Positions 1-10,700 of a stretch of DNA of 64,000 bases are shown piece by piece; position 1 is the stretch's first letter; each line of letters begins with the position of its first letter. Origin of the DNA: Labedaea rhizosphaerae (GTDB lineage: Bacteria > Actinomycetota > Actinomycetes > Mycobacteriales > Pseudonocardiaceae); assembly GCF_004362825.1 (NCBI RefSeq), contig NZ_SNXZ01000009.1:62001-126000 (forward strand). Reading direction: 5' to 3'. The notes under the pieces are model-generated. The model was given only the letters and a program-made list of their open reading frames with translations. It did no database searches and had not been told where the DNA came from. The position numbers and the translations under genes were made by a program.

Positions 1-1
1 C

Positions 2-1258
2 GACACGGTCGTCGGCCTGCGGGTGTCGGCGACTCTGCTCGGCGTCGCGACCGTGCTGGTCACGGCGTTGATCGCGCGTGAGTGCGGTGGCGGTCGCACC
101 GCGCAGTGGCTGACCGCCGCGGCGACGGCGTTGTCGACCTACGTGCTCGTGTCCACCCACATGCTCTCCACCACCACAGTGGACACTCTGGTGTGGACGA
201 CGCTGGCGTTGTTCGCGTTGCGGTTGCTGCGCACAGGCGACACCCGCTGGTGGCTGGCCATCGGCGCCGTGGTCGGCGTCGGCATGGCCAACAAGTGGCT
301 CGTCCCGCTGTTCCTGCTCGCGCTGGCCATCGGCGTGCTGGCGTTCGGGCCGCGCTCGGTGTTGCGCTCCTGGTGGCTGGCCGCGGGTGTGGTGCTCGCG
401 CTGGCCTTGCTCACGCCGGTGCTGATCTGGCAGGCCCGGCACGACTTCCCGCTGCTCACGGTGGCCGGCGGGATCAGCGCCGACGACGGCGTCGAGAACC
501 GCGTCATGTTCGTGCCGATGGAATTGGTGTACTCGCTGCCGGTGCTGGTCCCGGTGTGGTTCAACGGGATGCTGCGCACGTGGCGTGAGCTGCGCTGGGC
601 CCGTGCGGTGGCGATGAGCTACCCGGTCGTGTGCGTGGTCCTGCTGATCAGCGGCGGCAAGCCGTACTACGCGGCGTCGTTGCTGCTGGTGCTGACGGCG
701 ATCGGCGCGGAGCCGTTCGTGCGCTGGCTGCGGTCGGCGAGCCGCACCTGGCGGGCGATCACCGCGGTCGGCGCGGCGATCTCACTGGTCGTGTCGTGCG
801 TGGTCGGGTTGCCCCTGCTGCCCGAGCGCGCGGCCGGTCCGGCGCTCGCGCTCAACGCGGAGGTCGGCGAGCAGATGGGTTGGCCGACGTTCGTGGACAC
901 CGTCGCCGCGGTGTGGCGGCAGATCCCGGAAGCCGACCGCGGCCGCGCGGTGATCCTCACCGCCAACTACGGCGAGGCCGGCGCCATCGAGTACTACGGT
1001 CCCGAGCGCGGCCTGCCGCAGCCCTACAGCGGCCACATGTCCTACGCGGACTGGGGACCGCCGCCGGACACCAGCAACGGACCGGTGCTGCTGATCGGCG
1101 TCGGGGTGCCGAGCCAGTTCGTCGGCTGCCGCGAGGTGACCGCGAACGACAACGGCCTGGGCATCGACAACGACGAGCAAGGCATGCCGATCAGGTTGTG
1201 CACGGGCACGACCGCGCCCTGGTCGCAGATCTGGCCGGGGCTGCGCCGGTTCTACTGA
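2..1258 (+). CDS. GT39/PMT-family membrane glycosyltransferase, C-terminal part (5' end cut by window)
   Basis: The reading frame is already open at base 2, so the start and the N-terminal catalytic loop lie upstream of the window. About 418 residues are visible. Alternating hydrophobic stretches form at least eight membrane helices in the first 270 residues, followed by a roughly 130-residue extracytoplasmic tail with the motif ANYGEAGAIEYYG. This tail and helix pattern is typical of ArnT/PMT_2-like lipid-linked sugar transferases, which use polyprenyl-phosphate sugars as donors at the outer membrane face. Donor and acceptor cannot be read from this part. An unrelated hydrolase gene on the other strand ends 8 bp downstream. 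Family assignment is good; specificity is unknown. Confidence 0.8.
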   Translation, partial: DTVVGLRVSATLLGVATVLVTALIARECGGGRTAQWLTAAATALSTYVLVSTHMLSTTTVDTLVWTTLALFALRLLRTGDTRWWLAIGAVVGVGMANKWLVPLFLLALAIGVLAFGPRSVLRSWWLAAGVVLALALLTPVLIWQARHDFPLLTVAGGISADDGVENRVMFVPMELVYSLPVLVPVWFNGMLRTWRELRWARAVAMSYPVVCVVLLISGGKPYYAASLLLVLTAIGAEPFVRWLRSASRTWRAITAVGAAISLVVSCVVGLPLLPERAAGPALALNAEVGEQMGWPTFVDTVAAVWRQIPEADRGRAVILTANYGEAGAIEYYGPERGLPQPYSGHMSYADWGPPPDTSNGPVLLIGVGVPSQFVGCREVTANDNGLGIDNDEQGMPIRLCTGTTAPWSQIWPGLRRFY

Positions 1259-1265
1259 GCCGGTT

Positions 1266-2092
1266 CTACCGAGTGGGGAAGAACGCGAGGAGGCGGCGCG
1301 CGGTCTCCTCGGGGTGCACCTCCGGGAAGAAGTGCCCACCGGCCACCGCTTCCCCCTCGACCGAGTCGCACCACGCACGCCAGATCCCGATCGGGCCGCC
1401 GTCGTCGGCGTACCAGGTGTCCAGGCCGCTTCCCTTGCTCCACAACACCAGCACCGGACAGACGATGCGCCTGCCCGCGGCCAGGTCGGCCTCGTCGTGC
1501 TCGCGGTCGACCCCGGCGCCGGCCCGGTACTCCTCGCAGATGCCCGCCGGGTTGGCCCGCAACTGCTCGGCGTAGGCGGCGCGCACGTCGTCGGGGAACA
1601 CCGAGGCGGGCGAACCCCACTGCGACAAGGCATCCGCCACGACGGCGTCGGCCGCGCCGGCCAACATCGCCTCGGGTAGCGGCGCGGGCTGGGCCAGCAG
1701 CGACCACGGCCAGAACGACAACGCCAGGCGGGCATCCGCCCGCTGCCAGGCCGCGGCGGCGGGCACGACATCGAGCACCGCGAGCGCCCGGACCCGGTCC
1801 GGCAGGTCCAGCGCCATCCGGTAGGCGACCCGGGCACCGCGGTCGTGCCCGGCCACCGCGAACTCGCTGAACCCGAGCCCGGCCATCAGGTCGGCGAGCT
1901 CGGCCGCCATCGCGCGCTTGGACGAGCGGCCCGGCGCGACGGTGCTCTCGCCGTAGCCGGGCAGGTCCGCCGTGACCACCGTGTGGTGATCGGCCAGCAC
2001 CGGCACGAGCTCACGCCACATCAGCCGGGTCTCCGGGAAACCGTGCAGCAACAACACGGGCGGGCCGGTGCCGGTGACGTCGTACCCGATGC

Positions 2093-2096
<4 letters not shown>
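1266..2096 (-). CDS. alpha/beta-hydrolase, haloacetate dehalogenase/epoxide hydrolase-like
   Basis: This 276-residue protein has the alpha/beta-hydrolase core: an oxyanion HGFPE motif at residues 18-22 and a nucleophile elbow GHDRGARVAYRMALD with Asp85 as nucleophile rather than Ser. The base is probably the His of GGHFFPEVHPEE near the C-terminus. An Asp nucleophile followed by R-x-x-R, together with the later LLAQPAPLPE stretch, is characteristic of the haloacetate dehalogenase subgroup, although many members act on other esters or epoxides. Its ATG overlaps the stop of the upstream aminopeptidase gene in an ATGA tetranucleotide, so the two are translationally coupled. The true substrate is unknown. 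Confidence 0.85.
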
Positions 2097-4624
<2,528 letters not shown>

Positions 4625-4702
4625 CCGGCACACCCTACGGAAGGCCGATGTGGGAAATCTCCACTTGCTCAGGATCTGCCGCCGCGTGTTCGATCGGTGA
4701 AC

Positions 4703-5545
4703 ATGCAGCAGATCGTGGACACCGAGCGGTATCCGCTCGACGACCCCGGCGGCCCGTTGTGGCGCCAGGTGGTCGATGCCGCTCGCCAGGACCTCGCCGG
4801 TGACGGGTGCACGGTCCTGCGGGACTTCGTCCGCCCCGAGCTCGTCGAGGCGTTGCGTGCCCAGGGCGGCCAGATCGCGCCACAGGCCTACTACGACGTC
4901 GAGACCGTCAACGTCTACAACACCGAGCCCGACGACAGCCTCCCCGCCGACCACCCGGCCCGGCTGACCATGGAGCGCGGCAACGCCTTCGTGCCGCGCG
5001 ACCGGATCGGCACCGACCTGATCATCCACCAGCTCTACACGAGCGCGCCGTTCCGCCGGTTCGTCGGGCACTGCTTCAGGCTGCCCGAGGTGCACGAGCT
5101 CGCGGACCCGCTCGCCGGGCTCACGCTCAACGTCGTCACGCCCGGGCGCTCGCACCCGTGGCACTTCGACACCAACGAGTTCGCGGTCAGCATGCTCACC
5201 CAGGCACCGGACGACGGCGGCGTCTTCGAGTACTGCCCGAACATCCGCTCGGCCGGCGCGGAGAACTTCGACGAAGTGCGCGCGGTGCTCGACGGCCGCG
5301 GCGAGCACCTGGTGCGGCGGCTTCGGCTGCGACCGGGCGACCTGCAACTCTTCCGTGGCCGGTATGCCCTCCACCGGGTCACCACCGTGCTCGGGGATAC
5401 TCCTCGGCACTCGGCGATCTTCGCGTTCAGCGAGCGGCCCGGCGTGATCGGCAGCGTGGCCCGCACCCGGCAGCTGTTCGGCCGGGTCACCCCGGCCCAC
5501 GAAGAGGCCGCACGACGGGTGCGGGTCGACGAGCTGTTGGACTGA
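4703..5545 (+). CDS. 2-oxoglutarate/Fe(II)-dependent oxygenase, HalD/BesD-like family, hydroxylase-type site
   Basis: This is a 280-residue member of the group of non-haem iron oxygenases that contains the BesD/HalD amino-acid halogenases and related hydroxylases. The iron facial triad is visible as HPWHFDTNEF (H153-x-D155) and LHRVTTV (distal His near 223), with Arg in PRHSAIFAF as the likely 2-oxoglutarate anchor. Because the triad carboxylate (Asp) is present instead of Gly/Ala, hydroxylation rather than halogenation is expected. There is no clear Shine-Dalgarno; an in-frame GTG two codons upstream is an alternative start. A carnitine-type acyltransferase follows after 17 bp, suggesting a joint role with a quaternary-amine or amino-acid substrate. 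The substrate itself is inference. Confidence 0.85.
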   Translation: MQQIVDTERYPLDDPGGPLWRQVVDAARQDLAGDGCTVLRDFVRPELVEALRAQGGQIAPQAYYDVETVNVYNTEPDDSLPADHPARLTMERGNAFVPRDRIGTDLIIHQLYTSAPFRRFVGHCFRLPEVHELADPLAGLTLNVVTPGRSHPWHFDTNEFAVSMLTQAPDDGGVFEYCPNIRSAGAENFDEVRAVLDGRGEHLVRRLRLRPGDLQLFRGRYALHRVTTVLGDTPRHSAIFAFSERPGVIGSVARTRQLFGRVTPAHEEAARRVRVDELLD

Positions 5546-5562
5546 CTTTCGAAAGGGTGAGC

Positions 5563-7317
5563 GTGAGCACGTTCGCAGGAGAAGACCTGCTGCCCAAGGT
5601 GCCGTTGCCGAGCCTCGAGGAGAGCTGCGCGCGGTTCCTGGAGTGGTGCACCCCGCTGCTGGACGCGGACGAGCTGGCCGCGACCGAGGCGGCCGTGCGG
5701 GACTTCCTCGCCGAGGGCAGCCCGGCCCACGAACTGCAGGCGGCGCTCGCGGCCTACAACGACACCCCGGGCGTGCGGAGCTGGCTCGACACGTTCTGGC
5801 CCTACCGCTACCTGGGCCGCCGGGACCGGATCGCGCTCAACGCCAACTTCTTCTTCTTGTTCCAGGACGCCGAGGCCGACCAGGTCACGCGCGCGGCCGG
5901 GCTGATCGCGTCGGCGCTGAACTACAAGCGGCAGCTGGACGAGGAGTCGATCCCGGCCGTCGAGCTGCGTGGCGTGCCGCAGTCGATGCTGCAGCACAAG
6001 TACCTGTTCTCCGCGACCCGCATCCCGGGCGCCGAGATCGACACCGCCCGCACGCCCTACACCGAGAAGTGGCCGGGCCCGTCGCGGGAACGCCACATCG
6101 CGGTGCTGCACCGCGGCCGCATCTTCCGCCTCGACGTCCTCGGCCCCGAGGGCAAGCCGCACACGCTGCCCGAGCTCGCGGACGCACTGCGCGCGATCAT
6201 CGCGACCGAGGGCGAGGGCAGTGGCGTCGGCCGGCTCACCACGAAGGCGCGTGCCGAGTGGGCGGCCAGCCGGGACGCCTTGCTGCTCACCAACGGCGCC
6301 AACGAGGGTGCTCTCGACACCGTGGAGCGTGCCCTGTTCTGCGTGTGCCTGGAGGACGAACCCGCCGCCGACGTCCAGCAGGCCTGCGACCGGATGCTGC
6401 ACGGCGACAGCGCGAACCGCTGGTTCGACAAGGCGGTGTCGTTGATCGTGTTCCCGGACGGGCGCGCGGGCATCAACGTCGAGCACTGCCTGCTGGACGG
6501 CACGACCATCCTCGCGTTCGTGGACGCGCTGCTGGAGACCCCCGCCGAGCAGCAGTCCGCCGCGTCGGGTGCGGTCGCGCAAGGCACGCCGTCCTTCGCG
6601 CCGGTGGACTTCGTACTCGACGACGAGCTGGTGAAGGACATCGAGGCCGCCGGCACCGCGTTCACCCAGTACGCCGAGGACAACGCGACGATGATCGTCT
6701 CCTTCGACGACTTCGGCGCGAACACGGCGAAGGGCCTGAAGGTGTCGCCGGACGCGTTCGTGCAACTGGCGTACCAGCTCGCGCACCGGCGGGCCAAGGG
6801 CATCACGGGCGCGACGTACGAGTCGATCGCGACCCGGCAGTACCAGAACGGCCGCACCGAGGCGATGCGCGTGGTGACGCCGGAGGTCGTGGCCTTCGTC
6901 GACGCGATGACCTCCGATGCGTCCGCCGACGAACGCAAGGCCGCTTTCCTTGCCGCGGCGGCGAAGCACGTCGCGCGGGCCAAGGAGTGCCAGATCGGTG
7001 CCGCGCCGGAGCAGCACCTGTGGGAGCTGCAGCTGATCGCGCGGCGCCGGGGTTCGCAGGAGCCCGCGCTGTACTCCTCGCCCGGCTGGACGATCATGCG
7101 CGACGACTACCTGAGCACGAGTTCGGCGCCGTCGCAGCACATCCAGTACTTCGGGTTCGGCTCGACCAGCGCGAAGTGCATCGGGGTGGCGTACGTGCTG
7201 CTGCCGGAGCGGTTCCACCTGTACCTGGCCACGCCCCGCTCGGTGGCCGACCAGATGACGGAGTTCGCCGAGCAGCTGCGGGTCGCGGTCGCCCAGTTGC
7301 GGGAGCTGCTGTCGTAG
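5563..7317 (+). CDS. choline/carnitine O-acyltransferase
   Basis: This 584-residue protein belongs to the carnitine/choline acyltransferase family, which moves acyl groups between CoA and the hydroxyl of carnitine or choline. The catalytic His lies in NVEHCLLDGTT (about residue 307), and the STSAKCIG motif near residue 534 matches the conserved substrate-binding STS segment. The N-terminal LPKVPLPSLEESCARFLEW is the classic family opening. The GTG at 5563 is chosen because a GAAAGG ribosome site lies 6 nt upstream; another GTG two codons earlier is possible. It follows the oxygenase gene closely and precedes a GNAT gene by 8 bp, so the four genes look like one operon. Acyl chain preference cannot be read. 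Confidence 0.93.
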   Translation: MSTFAGEDLLPKVPLPSLEESCARFLEWCTPLLDADELAATEAAVRDFLAEGSPAHELQAALAAYNDTPGVRSWLDTFWPYRYLGRRDRIALNANFFFLFQDAEADQVTRAAGLIASALNYKRQLDEESIPAVELRGVPQSMLQHKYLFSATRIPGAEIDTARTPYTEKWPGPSRERHIAVLHRGRIFRLDVLGPEGKPHTLPELADALRAIIATEGEGSGVGRLTTKARAEWAASRDALLLTNGANEGALDTVERALFCVCLEDEPAADVQQACDRMLHGDSANRWFDKAVSLIVFPDGRAGINVEHCLLDGTTILAFVDALLETPAEQQSAASGAVAQGTPSFAPVDFVLDDELVKDIEAAGTAFTQYAEDNATMIVSFDDFGANTAKGLKVSPDAFVQLAYQLAHRRAKGITGATYESIATRQYQNGRTEAMRVVTPEVVAFVDAMTSDASADERKAAFLAAAAKHVARAKECQIGAAPEQHLWELQLIARRRGSQEPALYSSPGWTIMRDDYLSTSSAPSQHIQYFGFGSTSAKCIGVAYVLLPERFHLYLATPRSVADQMTEFAEQLRVAVAQLRELLS

Positions 7318-7325
7318 CGCCTTCG

Positions 7326-7856
7326 TTGCGCCTGCCCTCGGTCGACGTGCACGCGTCGTTCGTGGAAGCGATGGCGGAGTTCCTCGCCGAGTGCGGCGGC
7401 GACCCCGAGCGCACCACGATGGTCGGCAACGAGCTGGTCGACGACCGGTGGCGGACACCTGAGGGGTTCGCCGACTACGTCGCGTCGGTGCGGGCCGATG
7501 CGGTGCGGCCACGGCAGGCCGGGTGGATGACGCAAACGACCTGGTGGTGGTGCGCGGGCTCGACCTACCTCGGCCGCATCGACCTGCGGCACGGGCTGAC
7601 CGAAGCACTGCGGACCGAGGGCGGCCACATCGGCTACGACGTGCGGCCCTCGGCTCGCTGCCGGGGTGACGCGACCGCGATGGTGGCGGCGGTGCTGCCG
7701 CATGCGCGCGCGATGGGCATCGATGCGGTGCTGCTCACCTGCAACGCCGGCAACCTGGCCTCGCGCCGGGTGATCGAGGCCAACGGCGGCGAACTGGAGG
7801 CCGAGCGCGGCAACCGGTGCCGCTACTGGATCACGCTGAAATCCAGGTGTGGGTGA
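7326..7856 (+). CDS. GNAT-family N-acetyltransferase, copy 1 of a tandem pair
   Basis: About 176 residues if it begins at the TTG at 7326, whose following residues RLPSVDVHASF match the N-terminus of the next gene. A GTG at 7347 is an alternative. The acetyl-CoA-binding segment reads GYDVRPSARCRGDATAM, followed by a typical LLTCNAGNLASRRVIEANGG end, as in many actinobacterial GNAT acetyltransferases. It starts 8 bp after the acyltransferase stop and is clearly a duplicate of the gene at 7883. The acetyl-CoA loop has changed from the RRQGHAT of copy 2 to RCRGDAT, so activity or substrate may have diverged. The target amine is unknown. Confidence 0.8.
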   Translation: MRLPSVDVHASFVEAMAEFLAECGGDPERTTMVGNELVDDRWRTPEGFADYVASVRADAVRPRQAGWMTQTTWWWCAGSTYLGRIDLRHGLTEALRTEGGHIGYDVRPSARCRGDATAMVAAVLPHARAMGIDAVLLTCNAGNLASRRVIEANGGELEAERGNRCRYWITLKSRCG

Positions 7857-7882
7857 GCCGGGCGCCTGCTGTACTCGGTCGC

Positions 7883-8413
7883 ATGCCGCGCCTGCGCCTG
7901 CCTTCCCTCGACAGCCACGCCTCCTTCGTCGCCGCCATGGCGGAGTTCCTCGCCGAGGGCCGCGGCGCGCCCGACGACGACACCATGGTCGGTGCCGAGC
8001 TGCGCGACGGGCGGTGGCGCAGCGCCGAGGGCTTCGCGGAGTTCGTCGCGATGCTGCACGAGGACGAGGTGCGGCCACCGCGGGCGGGCTGGGTGACGTG
8101 CACGACCTGGTGGTGGTGCGAGGGCTCGACCTACCTCGGCCGGATCGCGTTGCGGCACGAGCTGACCGAGCAGCTGCGCACCGTCGGCGGGCACATCGGC
8201 TACGACGTCCGGCCGAGCGCCCGCAGGCAAGGCCACGCGACGGCGATGCTGGCGGCGGTGCTGCCGCACGCACGCGAGCGGGGCATCGACGAACTGCTGT
8301 TGACGTGCGACCCGGACAACGTCGGCTCACAGCGGGTCATCGAAGCCAACGGCGGTGTGTTCGAGGGCGAGCGCGAAGGCAAGTTCCGCTACTGGATCAG
8401 CGTCGCCGGGTGA
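7883..8413 (+). CDS. GNAT-family N-acetyltransferase, copy 2 of a tandem pair
   Basis: This 176-residue protein starts at ATG 7883 with PRLRLPSLDSHASF. It has the GNAT core with acetyl-CoA loop VRPSARRQGHATAM and the later NVGSQRVIEANGG strand-helix. Most of its length matches the preceding gene (identical blocks include GSTYLGRI, GGHIGYDVRPSAR and AAVLPHAR), so the two arose by tandem duplication. Copy 2 keeps the more canonical R-x-x-G-x-A pyrophosphate loop. It converges on dinB, whose stop lies 15 bp away. The acceptor molecule is unknown. Confidence 0.85.
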   Translation: MPRLRLPSLDSHASFVAAMAEFLAEGRGAPDDDTMVGAELRDGRWRSAEGFAEFVAMLHEDEVRPPRAGWVTCTTWWWCEGSTYLGRIALRHELTEQLRTVGGHIGYDVRPSARRQGHATAMLAAVLPHARERGIDELLLTCDPDNVGSQRVIEANGGVFEGEREGKFRYWISVAG

Positions 8414-8428
8414 AGCCGGGCCTGCTGC

Positions 8429-9625
8429 CTAATCCGGGAGCATGGGCATCTCGATGCCCGGGTCCTGGCCGAGCAGCCCGGCCCGGGTGATCGACGCGCC
8501 GCCGAACTTGTCGCGGACGGCGTCCAGGGTGGTATCGAGCACGGGCGGCGACATGTCGTCGAAGGGCAGCACGAGTTGCAGGGGTTCGGCGTTGTCCAGG
8601 TTCGACAACGACGCGCCGATCAGCGTGATGCCCCGCTCGGCGATCATCGGCAGTGCCGCGGCCAGCAGCAGGCGTGCCACCGGCAGGATCATCGCCGTAC
8701 CGGCCGTCGGGGCGGGCATGGTGTGCGAGCGGGTGGCCCGGGTGAAGTCGTGGAAGCGCAGCCGCAGCGTCACCGTGCGGCACACGCGGTTGGCGCCGCG
8801 CAGGCGGCGGGCCAGCTTGTCGATCAGCCCGGTCAGGATGTCGTCCAGTTCGGCCGGCTGGCGGGGTCGGCTGCCCAGCGCGCGCTGCGCTCCCATCGAC
8901 CGGCGTCGCCTGCCTACCTGGACCGGGCGCGGGTCGCGGTTGTGCGCGAGCGCGAACAGGTGCCGGCCCACACCGCGGCCCAGCACCGAGACCAGGTAGG
9001 ACTCGCCGAGTTCGGCCACCTGCCGCACGGTGGTGATCCCGCGTTCGCGCAGTTTCTCCTCGGTGACCTTGCCGACGCCCCACAGGTGCCCGACCGGCAA
9101 CGGGTGCAGGAACTCCAGTTCACCGTCGTGCGGCACGACCAGCAGGCCGTCGGGTTTGGCGACCCGGCTGGCCACCTTCGCGAGGAACTTGGTGCGCGCC
9201 ACGCCGACGGTGATGGGCAACCCGACCTCGCGTGCGACCTGCGCCCGCAGCCGCGCCGCGATCGTCGACGGCGATCCGGCGATCTTCGCCAGGCCGCCCA
9301 CGTCGAGGAACGCCTCGTCGATGGACAAGCCTTCGACCAACGGCGTGGTCTGCTCGAACACCTTGAAGACGGCCTTGCTCGCTTCGCTGTACGCCTTCAT
9401 CCGCGGCGGCACGACGATCGCGCCCGGGCACAGCCGCAGCGCCTGCCGCCCGCCCATGGCCGTGCGCACGCCACAGGCCTTGGCCTCGTAGCTCGCCGCG
9501 AGGACCACACCGCCGCCGACGATCACCGGGCGGGAGCGCAGGGTGGGGTCGTCACGCTGCTCGACCGACGCGTAGAACGAGTCGAGGTCGGCGTGCAGGA
9601 TCGGACCCTCCGCGTACACGAACAC
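8429..9625 (-). CDS. dinB: DNA polymerase IV (Y-family translesion polymerase)
   Basis: This 398-residue protein copies past DNA lesions with low fidelity. Palm-domain metal ligands are visible in ILHADLDSFYASVEQR at the N-terminus and in LSIDEAFLD near residue 100. The helix-hairpin-helix HLWGVGKVTEEKLRERGI and a little-finger domain with RLRFHDF follow. The frame continues upstream by 67 codons, but that stretch overlaps another gene and lacks family similarity. The GTG at 9625 gives the normal N-terminus; a GTG at 9619 is possible. A perfect LexA-type palindrome sits on the start codon, implying SOS control. A 65-residue protein gene lies 31 bp upstream on the same strand. Confidence 0.93.
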   Translation of the reverse strand: MFVYAEGPILHADLDSFYASVEQRDDPTLRSRPVIVGGGVVLAASYEAKACGVRTAMGGRQALRLCPGAIVVPPRMKAYSEASKAVFKVFEQTTPLVEGLSIDEAFLDVGGLAKIAGSPSTIAARLRAQVAREVGLPITVGVARTKFLAKVASRVAKPDGLLVVPHDGELEFLHPLPVGHLWGVGKVTEEKLRERGITTVRQVAELGESYLVSVLGRGVGRHLFALAHNRDPRPVQVGRRRRSMGAQRALGSRPRQPAELDDILTGLIDKLARRLRGANRVCRTVTLRLRFHDFTRATRSHTMPAPTAGTAMILPVARLLLAAALPMIAERGITLIGASLSNLDNAEPLQLVLPFDDMSPPVLDTTLDAVRDKFGGASITRAGLLGQDPGIEMPMLPD

Positions 9626-9632
9626 ATGTTCG
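9619..9632 (-). promoter_or_regulatory. LexA/SOS box on the dinB start
   Basis: The sequence CGAAC-ACAT-GTTCG matches the Gram-positive/actinobacterial SOS box CGAAC-N4-GTTCG exactly, with perfect 5-bp arms. It covers the proposed GTG start of dinB, so LexA bound here would block initiation of a short-leader or leaderless dinB transcript. Function is inferred from the motif and the target gene. Confidence 0.8.
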
Positions 9633-9656
9633 CATACCGGGGTGACAAAAGAGGGC

Positions 9657-9854
9657 TCAGCGAGCGGCGCGTTCGGCCTTCGCGAGCAGGGTCGCGGCCG
9701 CGGTCGCGTATGCGGTGGCACGCTCGGTCGAGGCGAGCAGTTCGGCGGCCTCGGCCATCTTCGGATCGATCGGTTCGGGCTGAGCGGAGTCGGCGGCGTC
9801 GGCGGATCTGGCCCGCGGCAACTCATGCCGTGTCGTGCCTGCCGGTGCGTTCAT
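9657..9854 (-). CDS. hypothetical small protein (65 aa)
   Basis: A 65-residue protein starting at ATG 9854. It has no recognisable domain. The first 30 residues are polar and probably flexible. The rest (from PKMAEAAELLASTERATAYA) is Ala-rich and predicted to form one amphipathic helix of about 35 residues. It lies directly upstream of dinB on the same strand, 31 bp from the dinB start, with the SOS box in between, so the two need not be co-transcribed. It could be a small actinobacterial conserved protein; no function is proposed. Confidence 0.5.
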   Translation of the reverse strand: MNAPAGTTRHELPRARSADAADSAQPEPIDPKMAEAAELLASTERATAYATAAATLLAKAERAAR

Positions 9855-10026
9855 GTAGGTGACGCTACCAATGGGCACGGACAACACCTATCCGCGGCGT
9901 GTCGGAACGATCATGTTCATCAGGAAGAGTGAGCCGCCTGGCCCGCCGGTCCCCGGCAACTGGCCTAGTGCACCTTGCCCCGGGAGGCGCCGGCGGGCCC
10001 GCGCATCCGGTGGCTGCATCGATACT

Positions 10027-10671
10027 TCAGTGCACGACCTCGAATTCCCACGCGCCGGCCGGCTGGGCGTGCAGGCGCCAGTAGTGCTCGGCGATGTCGT
10101 CGGGGTCGTAGTCGGTGCCGGGCGCGACCGCGCCGCGGACGGTGACGGTCGCGACGTGCACGCCGGACGGCCCGAACTGCTCAGCCACCAAGCGAAGCAG
10201 GGTCCGCACGGCGGCCTTGCCGATCGAGAGGCTCACGTAGCCGGGCACCGGCGCGGGCATCCCGCCGGTGACGATGATCGTGCCGTGCCCGCGCTCGGCC
10301 ATCCACGGCGCGACGTGCGCGGCCGCGGTGTGCGCGCCGACGACGTTGACCGCGTAGGCGTCCAGGTGGCCTCGGGCGGTCAGGTCACCGACACCGTCGG
10401 CCTGGATGACCGCCGCGTTGTAGACCAGCACGTCCGGCGGGCCGAGTTCGGCGGCGGCCTTGTCGAGCGCGGCCCGCAGCCCGGCCTCGTCCGTGCTGTC
10501 CGCGACGAGTTCCACCACCGGCACGGCGAACTCCCGCAGCGTGGCCGCCGTGTCCCGCACGGTCCGCGCGCGTCGCGCGATCACCGCGACCGGCAACCCC
10601 TCGCGGGCGAAGCGCGCGGCCACCGCCCGCCCGATCCCTGGTCCCGCCCCGACGACCACAGCCCCGGACAT
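10027..10671 (-). CDS. SDR-family protein without the usual catalytic Tyr
   Basis: A 214-residue short-chain dehydrogenase fold. The NAD(P)-binding turn GAGPGIG (residues 8-14), the NAAV segment and a C-terminal GKAAVRTL helix are clear. In the normal active site Tyr stands four residues before Lys (YxxxK), but here that segment reads LSIGK, with Leu in the Tyr position; a Tyr lies seven residues before Lys. The catalytic Ser region reads VTGGMP instead of SS. It may therefore bind nucleotide without classical dehydrogenase chemistry. It is divergent from the cysteine desulfurase gene with only 29 bp between starts. The substrate is unknown. Confidence 0.8.
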   Translation of the reverse strand: MSGAVVVGAGPGIGRAVAARFAREGLPVAVIARRARTVRDTAATLREFAVPVVELVADSTDEAGLRAALDKAAAELGPPDVLVYNAAVIQADGVGDLTARGHLDAYAVNVVGAHTAAAHVAPWMAERGHGTIIVTGGMPAPVPGYVSLSIGKAAVRTLLRLVAEQFGPSGVHVATVTVRGAVAPGTDYDPDDIAEHYWRLHAQPAGAWEFEVVH

Positions 10672-10700
10672 CCCTGCTCCGTTCCCGCTACGTTCACCGC

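Noticed and set aside
4625-5500. N-terminal extension of about 290 codons on aminopeptidase N
   Set aside because: It is antisense to the oxygenase gene, lacks similarity to any domain, and the family N-terminus begins at 4624.
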